This document shows positions 1 to 9,535 of a stretch of 64,000 nt of DNA, piece after piece. Both the position numbers and the translations under genes were made by a program. Position 1 is the stretch's first letter, and every line of letters starts with the position of its first letter. The notes beneath the pieces were generated by a model. It saw only the letters and a list, made by a program, of their open reading frames with translations. It did no database searches and was not told the DNA's origin. The stretch lies in assembly GCA_016795105.1 (NCBI GenBank), contig JAEUIH010000003.1, positions 186,001 to 250,000 of the forward strand, given 5' to 3'. This DNA is from Planctomyces sp. (GTDB taxonomy: Bacteria > Planctomycetota > Planctomycetia > Planctomycetales > Planctomycetaceae).

Positions 1-1194
1 CCACGCAGCAACATCGCGATTGATGACGCTATCGCTCGAGTCAGCGGCTATATTCAGATGACATTTCTGATCAATGCGATTTACGGTGTCACGATTTCGA
101 TTGGTCTTGCCCTGATTGGAATTCCGAACGCCGTACTCTGGGGTGTGCTTGGAACCGTTCTCCGATTTGTTCCCTATCTTGGGCCGATGCTGATTTTTCT
201 GATGCCGCTCGCCTTGTCGTTGGCGGCGACTTCAACCTGGCTGGCTCCGGGATTAACACTCCTCTTATTTGTCGTGCTCGAACTGGTCCTGAACAATATC
301 ATAGAGCCATGGTTGTATGGTCGAAGTACCGGCGTGTCGTCTATGGGGATCATTCTTGCATCGATCTTCTGGGCGTGGGTCTGGGGACCAGTCGGTTTGA
401 TTCTTGCAACACCACTTACAGTCATTCTGGTTGTAATTGGAAGACACTTTCCTCAGCTTCAGTTTATGACGACTTTGTTCGCAGAGAAGGACGCGTTTCT
501 TCCGCATGATGAACTGTTTCAGCGACTTCTGATTGATGACTCAGCTGAAGCAGAGAACATTTCAACTCGGTTTGGCGCTGGACGAACGCTTCAGGAAGTC
601 TGCGATGAGCTTTATCTTCCGGTTTTGACACTTGTCGAAAACCATCGAAAGATGAAGCGAGTGACAGACAACTCTGCTGAGTCGATGTGTCGCGCTGTTG
701 TTCAGCTTGCAAAGACATGCGAGACGTCAGACTTCCAGATCAATTCATCGACGCCGGTTGTGCGGAACGAACAACCTGTCGTGCTCGTTCCAGAGAGACA
801 CACCGAGGATCTTGCTGCATCCGAGTTGATTCAGCATGTGTTGCAGTACCGGGGGTATGAGTGCCAGATCACAGGGGCCGGGATTCTGACAGGAGAACTG
901 TCGGAAATGCTTGTATCCAGCAGGACAGAAATTGTAGTCCTCTCGTCGATCGGCGGTGGTCGTTCGGCTTTGTTTATGAGTATCGCCAGGAGGTTGTCTC
1001 GCGCTGGCCACACTGTCGCCCTGATCTGTGGACTGTGGAATTGCATCGAGATCCGTGAGAAGGAGAGCGAATTCTTTCGTTCGGCAGGAATCACCAAAAC
1101 TGTGTCAAACGCAAAACAGCTGCTGATGGAACTGGAAGTGATCCATCAGCAGCTGAAAGCGGAGCATCGGAGACCGGTAGTTTCGGCAACCTGA
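1..1194 (+). CDS. AI-2E family transporter, 5'-truncated, with cytoplasmic C-terminal domain
   Basis: The frame is already open at base 1, so the N-terminus lies outside the window; the first methionine (base 58) is internal. The first ~140 residues are hydrophobic helices of the AI-2E/PerM permease family (PF01594): a segment with RVSGYIQ, then LGTVLRFVPYLGP, and the conserved NNIIEPWLYG loop. Family members are membrane permeases, some exporting small solutes or sodium; the substrate here is unknown. After the last membrane helix come about 240 soluble residues. The end (from PVVLVPERHTEDLAAS to the stop) looks like a Rossmann-type, B12-binding-like fold: a strand, a helix carrying ELIQHVLQYRG, then VVLSSIGGG. 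This tail is absent from the textbook family. Convergent with the next gene. Family sure; role of the tail unknown. Confidence 0.85.
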   Translation, partial: PRSNIAIDDAIARVSGYIQMTFLINAIYGVTISIGLALIGIPNAVLWGVLGTVLRFVPYLGPMLIFLMPLALSLAATSTWLAPGLTLLLFVVLELVLNNIIEPWLYGRSTGVSSMGIILASIFWAWVWGPVGLILATPLTVILVVIGRHFPQLQFMTTLFAEKDAFLPHDELFQRLLIDDSAEAENISTRFGAGRTLQEVCDELYLPVLTLVENHRKMKRVTDNSAESMCRAVVQLAKTCETSDFQINSSTPVVRNEQPVVLVPERHTEDLAASELIQHVLQYRGYECQITGAGILTGELSEMLVSSRTEIVVLSSIGGGRSALFMSIARRLSRAGHTVALICGLWNCIEIREKESEFFRSAGITKTVSNAKQLLMELEVIHQQLKAEHRRPVVSAT

Positions 1195-1219
1195 TCAGCG
1201 GCGGTGAATGCCACTGATC
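1193..1219. terminator. Hairpin between convergent genes
   Basis: GATCAG (1193-1198) pairs with CTGATC (1214-1219) and GGC (1200-1202) with GCC (1210-1212), with one mismatch between the two stem parts and a 7-nt loop. It overlaps the stop codon of the transporter and lies just past the end of the minus-strand surface protein gene, so it could stop transcription from both sides. There is no clear T-run. Confidence 0.4.
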
Positions 1220-1239
1220 CAGAGTTCTGCCGATTCAGA

Positions 1240-4200
1240 TCAGAGTTGCTCCAGTCGACCGAAGAAGCCGGCATCTGCGAACATCTCGTCAACGAGTTGA
1301 GTATCCTCCGGCATGTCGGACGCCATTACCACGTGATTGTCTGATGTGGTTTGGAAGCCGTTCTTCAGCAGATCAGGCTTTCGTTCTGATCGAGTTCGGG
1401 AAACAGAAGATGCCGCAGACTGCCGATCCTTCGAAGTACTGGTCAGCGACGGGTCGCCCATCGTTGGCGATGCTTTAAGACTATCAGAATGCAGGCGATT
1501 TCCCGTTGATCCCGGCATCGGGATTTGCATGCCCGGGTCGATGGTTCCCTGGCTGACTTGAGCCGGAGCTTCCTCCGTGTGTTCGCCAGCGGCCAGAGGA
1601 TCCGCGATTCCCTGTGGGTTTGTATTGCCTGGTGCAAGGACAAACGTAGTGCCCGGTTCCTGGCTGCCTGAGAGTCGTGTTGTGCCGGCATCATACTGGT
1701 AGATGCGATCTGTGCTGGCATCCACGACCCAAAGATGGTTCACATTGTTTGGGTCCAGCGTAATTCCGGTTGGACTTGGATTTGAAGTCGAGACGGACCA
1801 GCTGCCTTCCAGTGTCCCGGTAGTTGTGTATCTGAAGATCCGGTCAGAAGCGAGAGTATCATTAACGACCCAGATGTGTGCTCCGTCACTAACGAGGTCT
1901 GTCGAATCCAGGTTCCCTGAGTTGAGTGCAAAGCTTGACGTTGCGGCTGCTCTTCCACTGCGACGAGTTGCTCCACCAGCGAAGTAGAAGACTCGGTCCT
2001 GACTCGGGTCCACAACCCAAAGGTCATTTCCCCAGACAGTGATACCTTCCGGCTTGCGAATGTTCGTCAGTGTCCACTGACCCAGCAGTCCGCCGTCTTT
2101 GTTGTACACAAAGACAGCTCCACTGCCGTCAACAACCCATTGCGTTGTGCCCGTGGGGTTTGACGCGATGCCTCGTGGCTTGCTGTCGGATTTGTTGAGT
2201 GCGGTGCTTCCGATGGAAGAGCCGGATGCTGAGTAACGATACGTTGAGCGGCTGTCGAGGTCGGCTACGAAGAACTTTGCTCCGGGGACAACAGCATTGA
2301 CGCTGATACTTACAGTTCCCGTTGCAGTCAGTCCTCCGACGTCCGTTGCCTGATAGCTGAAGCTGTCTGTTCCGGTGAATCCGGCGGTTGGTGTGTACAG
2401 GAACGAACCATCTGTATTTAGGGTCAATGATCCATTCGTCGGTGCCGTCAGTATGACTGCTGAAAGCACATCACCGTCAGCGTCAGTGTCGTTCAGCAGA
2501 ACGCCACGAGCAGGAACCGACAGCGGAACATTCTGGTCTGTTGAGTAATTGTCAGCCGTTGCTGTGGGGCGGTCGTTGACGGGCGTCACCGAAAGTGACA
2601 CGGTTACCGTTGCAGAGGACAGTACGCCGTCACTGGCTCGGTATGTGAACGAGTCAGGGCCAGAGTAGTTCAGAGCCGGCACATAGGTGAATGTGCCGTT
2701 GCTGTTCAGAGTGAGAGTTCCATGTGCCGGACTGGTGACTCGAATAGCAGTCAGAGGAGTCCCGTCGGCATCGGAGTCATTTCCGAGAAGTCCAGGAAGT
2801 CCGACGGTGAGTGTCGTGTCTTCCAGCGTAGAATAGCTGTCAGGAGCAGCAACTGGAGCATCATTGACTGCTCCGACATTGATCGTGACAATCGTGTCTC
2901 CTGATTCAGTTGTTCCGTCGGTTGCCCGATAAACAAAGCTGTCGGTTCCGTTATAGTTGGCGTCGGGGATGTAGATGAATGAACCGTCTGCGTTGAGAGT
3001 CAGCGTGCCGTGAGCCGGGTCAGTGACTTTGACGACGGTCAGCGGATTCCCATCGGCGTCAGAGTCATTTGTAAGGACTCCGCCTGCACCGACCGTGAGC
3101 GTTACATCTTCGGTTGCTGCCCAGGTGTCATTCATTGATATCGGAGCATCGTTGACGGCCGTCACTTCAAGAGTGACAACCGCAATATTGGAGTCCGCTC
3201 GTCCATCGTTCACACGGTAAGAGAAGCTGTCGACGCCGAAGTAGTCAGCGGAAGGCGTATAGGTGATTGAGCCATCAGGTTGAATTGTCAATGATCCGTG
3301 TGAAGGGTCGGTTACACGAATGATCGTCAATGCGTTGCCATCAGCATCTGAGTCATTGGCGAGGATTCCCGGAGCATCAAGTACCAGAACTGTGTCTTCA
3401 GCAACTGCGTACAGATCATTGCCGGCAACCGGGGCATGATTGACGGGCAGAACTTCAATCGTGACCTGAGCTTCGGCAGAGCGAAGAGAGCCATCTTCTG
3501 CGACATAAGTGAAGCTGTCTGGTCCGCTGTAGCCCGGAACAGGAGTGTAGATGAATGAGCCGTCGGTATTCAGAGTGACAGTTCCGTGGAGAGGAGGAGT
3601 CACGAGAACGGCTGACAGTGCATCGCCTTCAACATCAGTGTCGTTGGCGAGCAGGCCGGATGCCGGAACGGTCAATACCTCTGATTCTGAGACTGACCAT
3701 GCATCGTTTGTCGTGACGGGAGCATCATTTTCCGGAGTTACGGAAATCACAAAGGTCTGTGGTTCGCTTGAGTCAACTCCTTCCGGGCCGGTTCCGCCGT
3801 TGTCACGTGCGATAATCGTGACGGTAGCTGTGCCATTTGCGTTGGCCGCAGGCGTAAATGTCAGAGTTCCGCCTGTCGAAACAGATGGCTGCACGCTGAA
3901 GAGAGCTGGGTTGTCGGTTGTGACGAGGAAGCTCACGGTCTGTCGAGATTCGGTGGCAGTTCCAGGACTGATACCGTTGGCCCAATTGTCCACTGTCTGC
4001 GGACCAGCATCTTCGGCGATTATCTGGCTGGGCCCGGCGACAAAGGCAGGTGCTGTGTTGGTGACGTAGTTCCCGAAGTGAGATGAGTGATGAATCTCAC
4101 CGTCTTCCAGATCATCGTAGCTGTAGCCTTCCCCGGCAACCGGGGTACCCAGAACGACGGGGATAGAGCCGAGCACGACATCCGTACCTTCTCGGACAAA

Positions 4201-7200
4201 CTGAAGGTCAAATCGATGTGGGCGGCCATCGCCGGTGAATTCGATATCAAACGTGGCGGTCTGACCGCCGGTTACTCCGGCAATTGTGCCCGTGTGATTC
4301 ACGATGCGAACTCTCGGGTCAGAGGCTCGGACAGTGATATCCATAGAGACATTTGTGACAGCGTTGCGGATCGCATTCACGATACCGTCGGCAACGGTTC
4401 CTGCGAATCCGGAGGCAATCTGGAAGTAAAACGGATCACCGGGGGCAATCGGATCTGCCGTTCCATTCAGAATTGTATCGGTTGATCGATTGACGGCTCC
4501 TGTCAGCTGGGCGAGCGATTCAAGGCCAAGTCGAGGATCAAGCGAAGCCTGATCATTGGTTCCAAGGCCAATAACGAGTGCTCCCAGAGCATTGAGTCCG
4601 GTTACTGTTTCCTGGATGCCTGCACCGGAAGAAAACGGCGTCGTGGATCGGGATGCCTGTGTCAGAGCTGAGATTGGCAGGGTAACGCCACCAGCTCCCT
4701 GGATCACCGTTTCGCCTTTTGGCTGATATGCAAAGCCAGTGTCCGTTGCAGTCAGAATGATGGGGAGAGCACCGGATCGAAAGCCCGCACCGCCAATGTT
4801 ACCCGAAGGTGCAAGCACCTGATTTGCCGGATCAGCAGTGAAAGAAGCAAAATCCGGAACGTCACCGCTGGCACCGGGATTCAGCTGAGTCGATGCAAGG
4901 CCGGCAGCCCCACTGTCGCTGACCGTGCCATTGTTGTTTCCGTCGAATCCTCGTCCAGTGACGAGCTGGTAGAGTGCCTCAATGTCGGTTTCCGGGGTGT
5001 CGCCACCATAGCCTGGAGCCATTCGATCCAGAGCGGCCTGAATGGAGCCCGAGAACCCGGTTGTTGATGCACTGACGATTGGCTGATTCAGCGTGAATGG
5101 GCGACCGTTTGCGAATTCAAGTGCGAATCCTCCGTATTCTTCAAGTCGGCCAACTCCGAATCCGAGGTCAATTCCTGGCAAAGATGCCTGAAGCGTACTG
5201 ATGATCGAAGGGAATGCGGATCGAACAATCGGGCTGTTCCCGGCAAAGCTGCCGGTGTCATCAAACAGCAGGAAGACGTCAACCATGTTGGTGAGACTGC
5301 CGCCATCTCCTGGCAGAGTCAGAGAAATTGTCTGAGTCAATGTCTGGCCGTCTGCCAGCACGGTTGTAATCGCCGAAGGTGTGACATTGCCAATCGAGGG
5401 ATTGCTTGTGCCAGCTGGCCAGAGTGTGCCGCCTCCGTTGACCGGATATGTATGCGGGCCGACAGTTCCACTGTGTTCGCGGACAATGTATGCGCCCGGA
5501 GTCAGGCCGGTAAATGCGTACGAGCCATCGTCACCGGTCACTGTTCGTGGTTCTGTGTCGTCGAGGACATCATTTCGATTCATGTCGACGTAAACGGACA
5601 CGCCCGGACGAGCGTATTCACTGTCGTCCCATGTACCGTCAGAATCGGTATCGTCAAAGACAACTCCATGAATCTCATTGGCACGGTACGTATTTCCAAA
5701 GTTGACGCCGCTTTGGTTGCCCGGTCCGACGGAGACGATAATCTCTCTCGCTGTTTCCGGTGTAGCGTCCAGTTCCGCCGGGACAGATTCGCGAACACGA
5801 TAGGTTCCGCGAGCGAGGCGGCTGAAGGTATATGTACCGGCCTCATTCACGCCAGGTGTGTAATAACGGTCAGCAAGTGTCACCGTTGTGGGTTCAGTAG
5901 ACTCCTGCAGACCGTTGTTGTTCAGGTCGAGGTAGACAGTAATGCCGTCAAGACCTCGTTCGCCACTATCAAGCAGACCATTGTGGTTCGCATCAAAGTA
6001 GGCTGTTCCGGAAATCGAGTATTCAGCGATTTCATGATTTCCAAAATTGAGTCCGGTTCGCTCTTCTCCATTCAGCAGAAAGACCGACGCGATACCACCT
6101 GGTCGATTGGTTGCCGTGAATCCTTCCTGAACAACTTCGCGAACTGTATTGGTGCCGTAAGGAACCCCTGAAATCGTGTAGTTGCCTGCGGCGTCAGTGG
6201 TCGCGGTCGGCTCACCAGCATCCAGAAGACCATTGCGGTTTGTGTCTGCATAGACCTGCCACCCGGCCATTCCGACTTCGGTTAATTCCTGAGCACCATT
6301 GGAATTCTGATCGTTCCATATTAACCCGCTGACAGAGCCAGCGACGGGAACGAGATTCAGGAAGTCTGCGCGATGAACACCGCCGATGATCACATTCACG
6401 AGGGACGAGGTTGTCTTACCTTCCGAGGTTGACCATCCGCCCTGAAGAATTTCCGTGACTTTCCATGTGCCAACAGGTACTCGAGTGAACACATAACTGC
6501 CATCTGTCGCTGTTTGTGTCGATGGCTCATCAGCATCCAGTGATCCGTTGTTGTTCACGTCCAGATACACAGACCAGTCGGGCATTCCGGCCTCGCCGAT
6601 GCCCTGAAGTCGGTCCCCATTGCTGTCATTCCAGACCGTGCCGGTGATCGTCCCGATCTTCTCCCGAACCCCGAATTGAACGGCCGATTTGTTTTCACCA
6701 TTCAGCAGCCGAAACGAGGAGGCTCCACTGACTGGATTTGTTCCGACCCATGTTGAAGGGATCGATGTTCTGACAGTTGTCGTGCCATAAGGAACATTCA
6801 GAAACGTGTACGAGCCATCTTCGGCGGTCACCGTTGACCGTTCCTCGGCATCAAGTGATCCGTTATTGTTCGAGTCCAGATAGACCTGCCAACCGGAGGC
6901 GCCAGTCTCTGAGGCTGATCGAAGACCACTCCCATCGCTGTCATTCCAGACCATCCCGCTGATTGATCCATCGACGGGAATCAAATTCGGATATGGGAGC
7001 GCGTATGTGACACCGCGGACAACACTGATGGTTCGCGCGGCCGTGCGATCCTCAGCCATGATCCAGCCGGCAGGAAGTTCTTCTGTGACGCGATGCACAC
7101 CCGTATGGATGTTGGCAAACGAAAATCGGCCGTTCGAATCTGTGATTCGAACAGGCTCTGATGCGTCTGCAACACCATTTGAGTTCACATCGACAAATAC

Positions 7201-8082
7201 TGTTCGACCGGCAAGTGGAAGTTCAGTCGCACCCTGAAGACCGTCGCCGTTCTGGTCATTCCAGACAGTCCCCGTGATTGTTCCAACCTGCGGCAGGAGG
7301 TTTCCGAAATCGGCTCGAACAGTTGACTCGGTCGTAACCGTAACGGTTTTGTGATCAAGTGCCCCTTCCAGAGGAAACATGCCACCATTCGTTGGAAGCA
7401 GACCACCCACCGGGATCTCGTAAATGGTTGCCGGACCGGTTGGCAAACCGGCAAGGATGTAATCCCCGTCCGTGTCCGTAGTTGTCGTGGGTTCGCCGTC
7501 GGTGAGAACGCCGTCACCATTGGTGTCCACAAAGACGGTCCAGCCTTCGAGACCGTCTTCAGCGGCCTCCTGAATGCCGTTTTCGTTGGTGTCCTCGAAA
7601 ACAGACCCGGCGATCTGGCCTGTGAAGACCGGTGCGGTGACGTTCGGGAACTTGACGCGTGTTTCTTTGCCATCGCGAACATTCACCGTTTGATGGTCCG
7701 AAAAGCCGGGCGTTGGTGACCAGCCGGATTCGGGTATCTCATAGATCGACTGATTTCCGGCCGCGACACCGAGAAATGCGTACCTTCCTTTGGTGTCGGT
7801 TACAGTCGATACTTCACCGGTATTGAGCTTTGCATCGCCGTTGGTGTCTATGAAGACCGTCCAGCCAGCGAGTCCGTTTTCTTCCGGATCATCGGCGCCG
7901 TTTGCGTTTGCATCATGAAAAACAACGCCTGTAACATCTCCGGTCAACAGTTGACGACTCTCAAGGTGCTCAAGTGCAGGCTGAGGCGCGGCAGATGTTT
8001 TTTCCGGACTGCGCTTGCGGCGACGCTGGGAAGGAATCTGCTGAGCCTGAGAAATGAGCCACTGTTGCCATCGGGATTTCAT
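1240..8082 (-). CDS. Giant modular surface protein: SdrD-B repeats, integrin/vWA-like domain, cadherin-like repeats, beta-propeller
   Basis: A 2280-residue protein. I chose the ATG at 8082, because a GAGG lies 9 nt upstream and the product then begins with the basic stretch and LESRQLL (residues 40-46) typical of very large planctomycete exported proteins; the frame stays open upstream to a TTG at 8283. Order: eight SdrD-B type repeats (about 45-880), each starting like GTITGTVWNDQNGDG with acidic calcium-type loops; an integrin-beta/vWA-like domain (about 930-1260, VDVFLLFDDTGSF as MIDAS-like start); a linker Ig-like domain near 1340; five tandem cadherin-like/Ig repeats (about 1450-1930, period ~97 residues, each opening NDAPV and ending with a DSFTY strand); and a beta-propeller-like part with WVVD strands (about 1934-2170). 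Probably cell surface, adhesion or matrix. No sortase or PEP-CTERM signal is seen at the end. Confidence 0.9.
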   Translation of the reverse strand: MKSRWQQWLISQAQQIPSQRRRKRSPEKTSAAPQPALEHLESRQLLTGDVTGVVFHDANANGADDPEENGLAGWTVFIDTNGDAKLNTGEVSTVTDTKGRYAFLGVAAGNQSIYEIPESGWSPTPGFSDHQTVNVRDGKETRVKFPNVTAPVFTGQIAGSVFEDTNENGIQEAAEDGLEGWTVFVDTNGDGVLTDGEPTTTTDTDGDYILAGLPTGPATIYEIPVGGLLPTNGGMFPLEGALDHKTVTVTTESTVRADFGNLLPQVGTITGTVWNDQNGDGLQGATELPLAGRTVFVDVNSNGVADASEPVRITDSNGRFSFANIHTGVHRVTEELPAGWIMAEDRTAARTISVVRGVTYALPYPNLIPVDGSISGMVWNDSDGSGLRSASETGASGWQVYLDSNNNGSLDAEERSTVTAEDGSYTFLNVPYGTTTVRTSIPSTWVGTNPVSGASSFRLLNGENKSAVQFGVREKIGTITGTVWNDSNGDRLQGIGEAGMPDWSVYLDVNNNGSLDADEPSTQTATDGSYVFTRVPVGTWKVTEILQGGWSTSEGKTTSSLVNVIIGGVHRADFLNLVPVAGSVSGLIWNDQNSNGAQELTEVGMAGWQVYADTNRNGLLDAGEPTATTDAAGNYTISGVPYGTNTVREVVQEGFTATNRPGGIASVFLLNGEERTGLNFGNHEIAEYSISGTAYFDANHNGLLDSGERGLDGITVYLDLNNNGLQESTEPTTVTLADRYYTPGVNEAGTYTFSRLARGTYRVRESVPAELDATPETAREIIVSVGPGNQSGVNFGNTYRANEIHGVVFDDTDSDGTWDDSEYARPGVSVYVDMNRNDVLDDTEPRTVTGDDGSYAFTGLTPGAYIVREHSGTVGPHTYPVNGGGTLWPAGTSNPSIGNVTPSAITTVLADGQTLTQTISLTLPGDGGSLTNMVDVFLLFDDTGSFAGNSPIVRSAFPSIISTLQASLPGIDLGFGVGRLEEYGGFALEFANGRPFTLNQPIVSASTTGFSGSIQAALDRMAPGYGGDTPETDIEALYQLVTGRGFDGNNNGTVSDSGAAGLASTQLNPGASGDVPDFASFTADPANQVLAPSGNIGGAGFRSGALPIILTATDTGFAYQPKGETVIQGAGGVTLPISALTQASRSTTPFSSGAGIQETVTGLNALGALVIGLGTNDQASLDPRLGLESLAQLTGAVNRSTDTILNGTADPIAPGDPFYFQIASGFAGTVADGIVNAIRNAVTNVSMDITVRASDPRVRIVNHTGTIAGVTGGQTATFDIEFTGDGRPHRFDLQFVREGTDVVLGSIPVVLGTPVAGEGYSYDDLEDGEIHHSSHFGNYVTNTAPAFVAGPSQIIAEDAGPQTVDNWANGISPGTATESRQTVSFLVTTDNPALFSVQPSVSTGGTLTFTPAANANGTATVTIIARDNGGTGPEGVDSSEPQTFVISVTPENDAPVTTNDAWSVSESEVLTVPASGLLANDTDVEGDALSAVLVTPPLHGTVTLNTDGSFIYTPVPGYSGPDSFTYVAEDGSLRSAEAQVTIEVLPVNHAPVAGNDLYAVAEDTVLVLDAPGILANDSDADGNALTIIRVTDPSHGSLTIQPDGSITYTPSADYFGVDSFSYRVNDGRADSNIAVVTLEVTAVNDAPISMNDTWAATEDVTLTVGAGGVLTNDSDADGNPLTVVKVTDPAHGTLTLNADGSFIYIPDANYNGTDSFVYRATDGTTESGDTIVTINVGAVNDAPVAAPDSYSTLEDTTLTVGLPGLLGNDSDADGTPLTAIRVTSPAHGTLTLNSNGTFTYVPALNYSGPDSFTYRASDGVLSSATVTVSLSVTPVNDRPTATADNYSTDQNVPLSVPARGVLLNDTDADGDVLSAVILTAPTNGSLTLNTDGSFLYTPTAGFTGTDSFSYQATDVGGLTATGTVSISVNAVVPGAKFFVADLDSRSTYRYSASGSSIGSTALNKSDSKPRGIASNPTGTTQWVVDGSGAVFVYNKDGGLLGQWTLTNIRKPEGITVWGNDLWVVDPSQDRVFYFAGGATRRSGRAAATSSFALNSGNLDSTDLVSDGAHIWVVNDTLASDRIFRYTTTGTLEGSWSVSTSNPSPTGITLDPNNVNHLWVVDASTDRIYQYDAGTTRLSGSQEPGTTFVLAPGNTNPQGIADPLAAGEHTEEAPAQVSQGTIDPGMQIPMPGSTGNRLHSDSLKASPTMGDPSLTSTSKDRQSAASSVSRTRSERKPDLLKNGFQTTSDNHVVMASDMPEDTQLVDEMFADAGFFGRLEQL

Positions 8083-8279
8083 AATGTGCCGCCTCAAACG
8101 CTGTGTTGGAAAAGACCTGGCATCTGAGAGACCGATTCCCGTGGGATCAGAAGACGCCATGCGTTGAGAGGAGCGAAGGTAAAAGCGATTCACCGCCACG
8201 CTTTTTCGGATAAAGTCCGTTTTTCGAAAATTGCCTTGTTTCTTTGCAAACATCGGGACCGAAGTCAGAGTCCCGACTC

Positions 8280-9218
8280 TCAATTCGACATCGATGCAAA
8301 ATTGCGTTCCGGACTCGGTGGATTTGGGGACTTGCGTTTTGATCGGGAACCCGCCGCCGAAGGCTCCTGCAGCCTGCGTGGACGGTGAGTGGCAAGGAAG
8401 TTTCCGAGAATGTCGGCGGTGCCGTCGAAAACTTCTTCCTGACGAGCCGGGACCTGATGCCGGAAATTGATCCAGTCGAGATTTCCGCGGATCAGTTGTT
8501 CAGTGAGCCATGGGATTCCACGCGTATGTTGTCCATGATGATCCATTTCTTCAGGACATTCGAGGTAGAAGCCAGCGTCTGTTTTCAGCTCTGTTGAGTC
8601 ATACGCGGAATACGTGTGAAATGACCATGCGATATGGCTGATGGGAGTGACGTCCGGAAGGGGGTAACCGCCAAGTGGTGAAGGGGGATTGAAGACAAGA
8701 AATCTTCCTTCGGAGCCCAACTGTTGGGCAATCCGGGCGTTAATACAGTTTCCAAAGCTCTCGCCAATCAGGGTTGTTTTGGAGATATTCAAACCGAGGG
8801 CTCTAAGTAGCTGAGCAAAGTGATCGGCAACCGGATTGATTTTTACAGCGACTTTTGTTGGTGCCGGCATTCCAAAGAAGTCCGTTTCCCATGCTTCGCC
8901 AGACCAGTCGAGAATCAGGACATTTGCATTCGGGATGTTGTCTGCAAGACCTTGTGCAAGAGTGTGGAAGCGGTCATCCGGCAAGGTACCTCCAAATCCG
9001 TGCGTGATCAGGTATGAGTGATTTTGAGTATCGAACTTGTCGTTGCGATTTGTCAAAATCCTCACTGAAGGCTGGATCGTTGGTTCGGATGAATTTTCTG
9101 ACAGATTGCCTGACGCGAGTGGTGTCCATTTTGAAGACGTAACTGATGCATTGAGGCATGACGTATGCGAAACTTGAAAGGCAAGGCAGAACATGGTGAC
9201 GATCGCAGGTTTGAACAC
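8280..9218 (-). CDS. Exported alpha/beta hydrolase, pancreatic-lipase-like
   Basis: 312 residues starting at GTG 9218, chosen because AAGGAG sits 8 nt upstream. The N-terminus is a probable signal peptide (FKPAIVTMFCLAFQVSHTS). An alpha/beta-hydrolase core follows: ITHGFGG (71-77, oxyanion region), VLILDWSGEAW (100-110), then the nucleophile elbow GESFG with Ser154. The arrangement HGFGG...LDWSG...GESFG follows the animal pancreatic lipase pattern (PF00151), so a lipase or esterase role outside the cytoplasm is likely; the substrate is unknown. The C-terminus is a basic, proline-rich tail. It lies upstream of and co-directional with the giant surface protein gene (about 200 nt between its stop and the chosen ATG), so the two may be co-transcribed. 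Confidence 0.75.
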   Translation of the reverse strand: MFKPAIVTMFCLAFQVSHTSCLNASVTSSKWTPLASGNLSENSSEPTIQPSVRILTNRNDKFDTQNHSYLITHGFGGTLPDDRFHTLAQGLADNIPNANVLILDWSGEAWETDFFGMPAPTKVAVKINPVADHFAQLLRALGLNISKTTLIGESFGNCINARIAQQLGSEGRFLVFNPPSPLGGYPLPDVTPISHIAWSFHTYSAYDSTELKTDAGFYLECPEEMDHHGQHTRGIPWLTEQLIRGNLDWINFRHQVPARQEEVFDGTADILGNFLATHRPRRLQEPSAAGSRSKRKSPNPPSPERNFASMSN

Positions 9219-9535
9219 AGGGAAACTCCTTGATTACTGATCCCATTTGACACAGACGAGTGTGTTTGGAGCTTCCTGAGGGGGCTGTGAGCGAGTTGCT
9301 TTCGAGCGCTGAAATCCAGCAAAAAACGGTGCACAGGACGAGTTTCTGAAATCTCATTAGAAACTCGATTTTTTGCGAAACATTCTGTCGGAAACGACGC
9401 CGTCCACGAAGTTCTTTTGTGGCAACCATGGATTCATCCGGGGCATGTTTCGCAGGAGGTTTTGGATGTCCAGTTCGGATGGCTTTGGACAGTCGAAGTC
9501 CGGGTTGCGGTTGATGTTGTCAATGGAGACATACC
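9219..9535. other. Divergent intergenic region (317 bp)
   Basis: Separates the minus-strand hydrolase gene from the plus-strand kinase gene and must hold both promoters. Apart from the two ribosome binding sites at its ends (AAGGAG for the hydrolase; GGAG for the kinase), I see no convincing small gene, hairpin or operator. Open frames here have no recognisable content. Confidence 0.5.

Noticed and set aside
2300-3740. CRISPR-like or satellite periodicity of about 291 nt
   Set aside because: The periodicity is explained by tandem cadherin-like protein repeats in frame; there are no short exact repeats with unique spacers.
5452-6171. 239-codon open frame on the plus strand opposite the SdrD-B repeats
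   Set aside because: It lies entirely antisense to a clearly coding repeat region and has no ribosome site, known motif or signal peptide.
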